Below, piece after piece: positions 59,496-64,000 of a stretch of 64,000 bases of DNA. Source of the DNA: Anaerotignum sp. MB30-C6 (lineage in GTDB: Bacteria > Bacillota > Clostridia > Lachnospirales > Anaerotignaceae); contig NZ_CP133078.1 in the NCBI RefSeq assembly GCF_030908465.1, positions 744,001 through 808,000 on the forward strand. The letters run 5' to 3'. The position numbers were made by a program, and so were the translations under genes. The notes under the pieces were generated by a model. The model was not told where the DNA came from. It did not search any database and saw only the letters and a program-made list of their open reading frames with translations. How positions within the stretch are numbered: the first letter of the stretch is position 1; every line of letters starts with the position of its first letter.

Positions 59496-61025
59496 ATGGC
59501 ACAAGTGTTTAACAAGATTTATGTTGATGTGCGGACAAAGAACGACGACATCATTACGGCGGTGCAGAATGATAGTAATAGCCGTTTTTTAGATGTATAT
59601 TTGCTGGACAACGGCTTGCCCATTAATTTAACAGGGCATGAAGTTAGAATATATTGCAAAAAAGCAGATGAAAAAGAGATTTACAACAACGGTGTGATTA
59701 CCGAAGCAACAAATGGACGTTGTCAGTTTGAATTGACAGACCAAGCCCTAGCAGTGGCGCAGGACTTGGAAGTTCAGATTGTGATTTATCACAACAACGT
59801 AGAGATTTTACAAAGTTTGCCGTTCAAAATCAAGGTGGTAAAAAGCTTGATTTCAGCGGGTGCAGTGGAAAGCAGTAATGAATACGGCGCATTGGTTGTA
59901 TTGTATCAGAATCTTTATGAGGCTTATGATTTAATGACTACCATGGTGCAAAATATCGGTGTACCCGGGGAGATTGCGGCAGGGCTTACCATAGATACCA
60001 TGTGGGAAGCGTGGGAGTATATGTGTGACTATGTGACACGCACAATGCAACTGGTAATTGATTCATCTCTAAATCAAGGTTCCATCATGGACGACGGAAA
60101 GTTGTACTTGCCCCAAATGCAATTTGCACCAGAAATCACAGAGCTTCAAGCGATTGCGGAAGCGCAAAAAGCTACTGTTCGCACCGTGAAAAACGGCAGA
60201 ATATACTGCTCAACCGCCGACAAAAAGGTGGCAGTCTTTAACGCAGAAAGCGGAGTGAAAATTGGGGAGACAGCCGCCCAAACTGGCGAATGTGGCGCAC
60301 TTTGCGTGGCAAACGGAATGATTTACTACGCAGACGAATCGACTAAAAAAATAATCATGTTTAGTGATGGAGATAGCTATGCAGCCTTAGGTGAATCAGC
60401 AGCAATGACAAACGCGCCTAGTGCCATTACTGCATCTGTCGACTGCATATATTCCGTTGATGCGTCGTATTTATACGCTTTTTCATTAACATTAGAGCAA
60501 GTTGGAACAAAGGTGGCACTCGGAGCTGCTACAACGGCGTCGTTATGCTTTAAGAACGGCTTGGTTTATGTCGGAACTACAAAGGGAATTAAGGTATACA
60601 ACGGTACAGACAGAGTGCTTGTTGCAACTATTGACAGTGGCTCACCTAGAACCAACATTGTCGTTGATTCTGGTATTATTTTCGCAACAGCTAATTCTAC
60701 ATTAGCCAAGACTGTATATCTTTACAGCGAGGCAACGAGAGAGTTGATAGGCACAACAGATACGCAGCCCACACGGTGCTACGGTTTATACGTGGAAAAC
60801 GGTATCATTTATTTTGTTGGTGGTTCATCGATGTATTTGATAAGCGTGTCAAGCCGAAAAAATTTAACGGATGTATATTCAATCCCATCAAACGAACTTT
60901 ATAGCCACTGCGTCAAGGATGGAGTGCTGTACTACACTTCAGTGAAAACAATAAGCACATATGCCTTGAAGAAGGTTGAGGGTAAATACACAATATCTCA
61001 CTACCGAATGGGGGCGATTTTATGA
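59496..61025 (+). CDS. BppU-like baseplate protein with propeller-like C-terminus
   Basis: Residues 1-125 are a BppU-type N-terminal domain (FNKIYVDVRTKNDDIITAVQ, LNGLPINLTGH-like NGLPINLTGHEVRIYCKKAD). A helical linker follows to about 230. The last 280 residues hold seven repeats of about 40 residues, each opening with a G-x-I/L-Y/F strand (Gly at about 234, 274, 316, 355, 393, 436, 476), which predicts a seven-bladed beta-propeller. This would make a receptor-binding head. Host receptor unknown. Confidence 0.8.
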   Translation: MAQVFNKIYVDVRTKNDDIITAVQNDSNSRFLDVYLLDNGLPINLTGHEVRIYCKKADEKEIYNNGVITEATNGRCQFELTDQALAVAQDLEVQIVIYHNNVEILQSLPFKIKVVKSLISAGAVESSNEYGALVVLYQNLYEAYDLMTTMVQNIGVPGEIAAGLTIDTMWEAWEYMCDYVTRTMQLVIDSSLNQGSIMDDGKLYLPQMQFAPEITELQAIAEAQKATVRTVKNGRIYCSTADKKVAVFNAESGVKIGETAAQTGECGALCVANGMIYYADESTKKIIMFSDGDSYAALGESAAMTNAPSAITASVDCIYSVDASYLYAFSLTLEQVGTKVALGAATTASLCFKNGLVYVGTTKGIKVYNGTDRVLVATIDSGSPRTNIVVDSGIIFATANSTLAKTVYLYSEATRELIGTTDTQPTRCYGLYVENGIIYFVGGSSMYLISVSSRKNLTDVYSIPSNELYSHCVKDGVLYYTSVKTISTYALKKVEGKYTISHYRMGAIL

Positions 61026-61342
61026 TTTACATTTTTGAGAATGGCAGAATTTTGTATGATAAAAGCTTTTTAAGGCCAGAGGATGAAGGCAAGTATTTGG
61101 AGCTTGCAGTAACGCCAGAAATTGAACCAAAAGAAGGGAAAGCAGGTGTGATTACCGGTTGCGATTTAAGCACAGGCGAGGTTATGGTTGAGTATTTCGA
61201 CCTTCCAACCCCAGAGCAAATACCGCCAGAACCAATACCCCCAGAGCCTGCACCAGTGCCATTATCTGCAATAGAGCAAACAATCCTACAAACTGCAATC
61301 AACACTGAATATATAATGTCGCTTATGGAAGTTAAGGGTTAA
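61022..61342 (+). CDS. Small tail accessory protein with Pro-rich hinge
   Basis: The 106-aa protein starts MIYIFENGRILYDKSFL, contains a proline-rich hinge (PPEPIPPEPAPVP) and ends in a short helix. It overlaps the baseplate gene by 4 bp, and precedes an XkdX gene, as small tail-fibre accessory genes do. Confidence 0.65.
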   Translation: MIYIFENGRILYDKSFLRPEDEGKYLELAVTPEIEPKEGKAGVITGCDLSTGEVMVEYFDLPTPEQIPPEPIPPEPAPVPLSAIEQTILQTAINTEYIMSLMEVKG

Positions 61343-61354
61343 AGGAGGGGTAAA

Positions 61355-61495
61355 ATGCTTTTCGATTTAGTGAAAACAATGATTACAAGAGGAACATATG
61401 TCAAAGAAGATATGTTGAAAAAGATGGACGTATTCCTCTTAAACAACCGCATCTCTGACACAGAGTATAACGAGTTAGTAACATTAATGGGGTGA
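61355..61495 (+). CDS. XkdX-family protein
   Basis: ATG 61355 lies after AAAGGAGGGG and encodes 46 aa: VKTMITRGTYVKEDMLKKM followed by NNRISDTEYNELVTLMG. This matches the short XkdX family found near tail-fibre genes of many Firmicutes phages. Function unknown. Confidence 0.75.
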   Translation: MLFDLVKTMITRGTYVKEDMLKKMDVFLLNNRISDTEYNELVTLMG

Positions 61496-61499
61496 TTTG

Positions 61500-62777
61500 A
61501 TGGTTACCATACATGAGAAAAACAGCATAGCATTTGATACTTTAGGCTTGGGGGCATTGCTCCCGAGCTTCTGTAATGTAACGGAAGAATTGAATGGACT
61601 ATATGAATTGGAAATGGAGCATCCCTACGATGAGCAGGGCAAATGGAAACATATTGAGAAAGAACGGATTATTTTTGCATCCACGCCAAGGGGAAAGCAA
61701 CCCTTTCGTATCTACCATGTAAATCCCGACATGGGAGGGGTTAAGGTGTATGCCCGACATGTGTTTTATGATTTGTTGGACAATCTTTGCTTGAATGTGG
61801 ATGCAACAGGAACGCCACAGGTTGCTTTAAGCGCCATAAAAGGCTCTTTAGCTTATGCAGTACCATTCACCTTTGCAACCAATTTGTCGGGTGTAGGTGG
61901 CGTTGTTTTGAGAAACGAAAACCCCATTTTTGCATTGCTTGGCATGGACGATGACAAGGACAGTTTTATTAAGGCCTTCGGTGGCGAGATTCTGCGAGAC
62001 TGTTTTGCCGTGAACATGAAACCCTCCATCGGCGAGGATAGGGGTGTTGCCATTCGATATGGTAAAAACCTCGTAGGACTTGAAATAAGCGAGGATATTT
62101 CAGAGGTGGCAACAAGGATTTATGCGTATGGAAAAGATGGTGTAGCGATGTCTGGCGGGTATAGGGATAGCCCATATATCAACACTTATTTTAATCCGAA
62201 AATTACAGTATTTGAGGATAGCAGCCTATCAGCCTATGAATTACCTAGTGCAGTGCAAAAACTGTTTGACGGGGGCTGCGATTTACCCAAGGTAAATATC
62301 AAGGCGGACTTTCAGATGCTTTCTAAGACGGAAGAATACAAGGAGTATGCTGTTTTAGAAGAGGTTCAGCTGGGGGACGTTGTGACGGTCTCTAACATAA
62401 AGATGGGATTTCACAAAAAGGCAAAGGTGATTTCCTATGAATGGGATTCCTTGTTAGAAAGGTACAAGAGGGTGGAATTAGGTGACTTTGTTGCCGATCT
62501 AACTTCATCTATTACTAGCGGAGAGAAAAGCCTTTCAACTGCGGTAAGTGCAAAAAGTACCGCAACCACTGCGGCAACAGATGCACAAACGGCATTGGAT
62601 AGGATTTCAAGAAAAGTCACTATTAACAATGAGGGGCTTTATATCTGTGTGGATACCAATTCGTTGGATACCGCAACGAAGGTATTTCATTTTGGCAGTT
62701 ATGGATTGAGACATAGCAGTACAGGCGTAAATGGTACATACAAAACCATTATTGATGGAGACGGAAATTTGGTGTAA
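61500..62777 (+). CDS. Tail-associated endopeptidase-type protein (Tal)
   Basis: The 425-aa protein fits the prophage endopeptidase tail / Gp18-like family: ALLPSFCNVTEELNGLYELEMEHP, FRIYHVNPDMGGVKVYARHVFYDLLDN and YKRVELGDFVADL. It forms the tail tip and helps genome delivery. ATG 61500 is chosen over TTG 61497. It usually follows Dit directly; here three tail genes intervene. Confidence 0.85.
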   Translation: MVTIHEKNSIAFDTLGLGALLPSFCNVTEELNGLYELEMEHPYDEQGKWKHIEKERIIFASTPRGKQPFRIYHVNPDMGGVKVYARHVFYDLLDNLCLNVDATGTPQVALSAIKGSLAYAVPFTFATNLSGVGGVVLRNENPIFALLGMDDDKDSFIKAFGGEILRDCFAVNMKPSIGEDRGVAIRYGKNLVGLEISEDISEVATRIYAYGKDGVAMSGGYRDSPYINTYFNPKITVFEDSSLSAYELPSAVQKLFDGGCDLPKVNIKADFQMLSKTEEYKEYAVLEEVQLGDVVTVSNIKMGFHKKAKVISYEWDSLLERYKRVELGDFVADLTSSITSGEKSLSTAVSAKSTATTAATDAQTALDRISRKVTINNEGLYICVDTNSLDTATKVFHFGSYGLRHSSTGVNGTYKTIIDGDGNLV

Positions 62778-62789
62778 AGGGGTGAAGCG

Positions 62790-63089
62790 ATGAATCAGGA
62801 TGAAATTTCAGAAAAGTTAATCGAGGTAGATCAACGCAGTAAAAGCAATAAGCACAGAATAGATTCTATGGAAAAGCGGCAAGACAACCTTGAACAGCTA
62901 ACTAATGCTTTTTCTGTGATGCAAAAAGAACAAGAGTACATCAAAGAGGATGTGGGCGAGATTAAGGCAGACGTAAAAATCCTAGCCGAGAAACCCGCCA
63001 AACGATGGGAGAGTGTAGTGGATAAAGCTGTGTCCGTTGTAGTAGGTGCTATGGTGGGTTATCTTCTAAGCGGGGGGCGGTTGCCTTGA
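62790..63089 (+). CDS. XhlA-like holin-associated protein
   Basis: A 99-aa protein with a coiled-coil N-terminus (RIDSMEKRQDNLEQLTNAF) and one C-terminal membrane helix (VVVGAMVGYLLSGG), the build of the XhlA hemolysin-like family in phage lysis modules. AAGGGGTG precedes the start. Confidence 0.78.
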   Translation: MNQDEISEKLIEVDQRSKSNKHRIDSMEKRQDNLEQLTNAFSVMQKEQEYIKEDVGEIKADVKILAEKPAKRWESVVDKAVSVVVGAMVGYLLSGGRLP

Positions 63090-63424
63090 ATAATAGAACT
63101 AGACGAAGGCCAAAGAGAAAGGAATTTTCAAAGCAAATTATGGCAAGGGAAATGGCCCTACTTTGGATTGTCACGCTGGGGGTTTTGGGCTTGGCATTTT
63201 ATAGTGTAAAGGAAAGCTTCGACGCTTCATTCCCATGGCTTACTGCTATGGTGTCATTACCTTGGGCTGCATGGAGTGTTAGTAAGACAGGCTACACCAT
63301 GAAAAGCATGAAAGAAAATACTCAAGGCGGAATTATATACGATTCTGCTATGTCGGAAATGGAAGAAAAGAAGGCATTTGTTGAGGATTTAAGAAAGGGG
63401 TTAGAAAATGATGTGGCTGGTTGA
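63086..63424 (+). CDS. Two-span membrane protein of the lysis module
   Basis: A 112-aa protein starting at TTG 63086 over the previous stop. A basic N-terminus (RTRRRPKRKEF) precedes two hydrophobic segments (about 25-43 and 52-66) and a charged tail. Possibly a second holin component. No family recognised. Confidence 0.6.
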   Translation: MNNRTRRRPKRKEFSKQIMAREMALLWIVTLGVLGLAFYSVKESFDASFPWLTAMVSLPWAAWSVSKTGYTMKSMKENTQGGIIYDSAMSEMEEKKAFVEDLRKGLENDVAG

Positions 63425-63764
63425 AAATTGGATTTTAATTGTTGCGGCGGTTGCGATATTGGCGGTTGTAGGCTCTTTTGTTTTTAAGTTCTACGGTTTG
63501 CCCACAAAGAAACAGGTGGAAACCATTAAGGAATGGCTATTGTACGCCTGTATGGAGGCAGAGAAGGAATTCAAGGGGAGCAAAACAGGGGTGTTAAAAC
63601 TAAGGTATGTTTACGATTTGTTTGTTACCCGTTTTCCATCCGTGGCAAAAGTGGTGCCATTTAGCATGTTTTCCAGTTGGGTTCTTGTGGTGTTGGAAGA
63701 TATGAGAATGCTATTAACAGAAAATAAGGCAATTCGGGAAGTTGTAAAGGGGGATGCGGCATGA
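63408..63764 (+). CDS. Phage holin, LLH-like
   Basis: The 118-aa protein has one N-terminal membrane helix (VENWILIVAAVAILAVVGSFVF), then EWLLYACMEAEKEFKGSKTGVLKLRYVYDLF, a pattern matching LLH-family holins. It would make the membrane lesion for the endolysin encoded next. The stop overlaps the lysin ATG. Confidence 0.78.
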   Translation: MMWLVENWILIVAAVAILAVVGSFVFKFYGLPTKKQVETIKEWLLYACMEAEKEFKGSKTGVLKLRYVYDLFVTRFPSVAKVVPFSMFSSWVLVVLEDMRMLLTENKAIREVVKGDAA

Positions 63765-64000
63765 GTTTAACTAACATCGGTCTGGTGGCATTCGTCAAGA
63801 CAAAGCTGGGTACGCCCTATGTTTATGGCATGAAAGGCACCGTTATGACACAAGCAAACTTTAACTACTTGCAGGAGCGGTACGGCGTAAGGAATGTTTG
63901 GAACTCAGACGAAAAGAAAGTCGGCAAGGTTTGTGTAGACTGCTCTGGCTTAATCAGTTGGTACACGGGCAAATTGAAAGGTTCCAGCCAGTTCAAAGCT
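63761..64000 (+). CDS. NlpC/P60-type endolysin, N-terminal part
   Basis: The frame is open to the window end (80 residues visible). It starts MSLTNIGLVAFVKTKLGTPYVYG and contains CVDCSGLISW with candidate nucleophile Cys61, the NlpC/P60 cysteine-peptidase signature. It should cleave peptidoglycan peptides at lysis. It follows the holin with 4 bp overlap. The remaining domains are outside the window. Confidence 0.82.
   Translation, partial: MSLTNIGLVAFVKTKLGTPYVYGMKGTVMTQANFNYLQERYGVRNVWNSDEKKVGKVCVDCSGLISWYTGKLKGSSQFKA

Larger units (their letters stand above)
25725..64000. mobile_element. Siphovirus-type prophage, left portion (right end outside window)
   Basis: Order and content are those of a temperate Firmicutes siphophage: leftward integrase, ImmA and repressor; rightward cro, antirepressor, recombination, replication, small early genes, late regulator, terminase, portal, capsid, tail, baseplate, holin and the beginning of an endolysin. 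All structural frames are intact. The left boundary lies between the lysR stop (25724) and the integrase stop (25774). The right attachment site is not in view. Confidence 0.95.

Overview
The window reads as a low-GC Clostridia (Lachnospirales-like) chromosome. The evidence is a hisZ/short-hisG histidine operon, a Gram-positive dlt-type teichoic acid alanylation operon, strong AGGAGG ribosome sites, TTG/GTG starts and U-rich intrinsic terminators. The species cannot be named from the sequence alone. No rRNA, tRNA or CRISPR array was seen.

Bases 1-25724 are host chromosome. They hold the end of a membrane-anchored protein (1-792); a complete ten-gene histidine operon hisZ-G-D-C-B-H-A-F-IE-K (1007-9842), interrupted between hisH and hisA by about 550 bp of hairpin-rich tandem repeats; a two-gene glycine betaine/choline ABC transporter with a long dyad over its promoter (9968-12755); an IscR-like Rrf2 regulator and a YbaK-type aminoacyl-tRNA deacylase (13373-14297); a dlt-like operon with an extra GNAT gene (14985-20169); a Fe/Mn superoxide dismutase; and a unit of LysR regulator diverging from permease plus asparagine synthetase (21279-25724).

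Bases ~25725-64000 are the left part of a siphovirus-type prophage; its right end lies outside the window. The leftward lysogeny module is tyrosine integrase, ImmA/IrrE protease and CI-like repressor. A perfect consensus early promoter, with three matched operators over it, faces right into a 58-aa Cro that resembles the CI DNA-binding domain. The early region has antirepressor, DUF1351, Bet/RecT recombinase, MBL hydrolase, HNHc nuclease, PD-(D/E)XK resolvase, a replication initiator carrying 30-bp iterons, helicase loader, SSB (apparent ATC start), an MT-A70 methylase and a train of small, often Cys-rich, translationally coupled ORFs. An ArpU/sigma-like late regulator precedes a putative late promoter. 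The late region is terminase, SPP1-type portal, minor capsid, scaffold, major capsid, connectors, tail tube, Gp15, tape measure, Dit, a BppU-like protein with a seven-repeat propeller-like C-terminus, XkdX, Tal, XhlA-like, holin and the start of an NlpC/P60 endolysin.

Several inserts break the standard phage plan and look like cargo: two minus-strand genes at 29589-30197 beside a second divergent control region, a minus-strand ORF at 43678-43998, an HNH gene fused to the first residues of a terminase small subunit, and a lipoprotein gene with its own terminator between gp15 and the tape measure. I found no system that I can call new with confidence; these cargo loci and the propeller-bearing tail protein are the best candidates.
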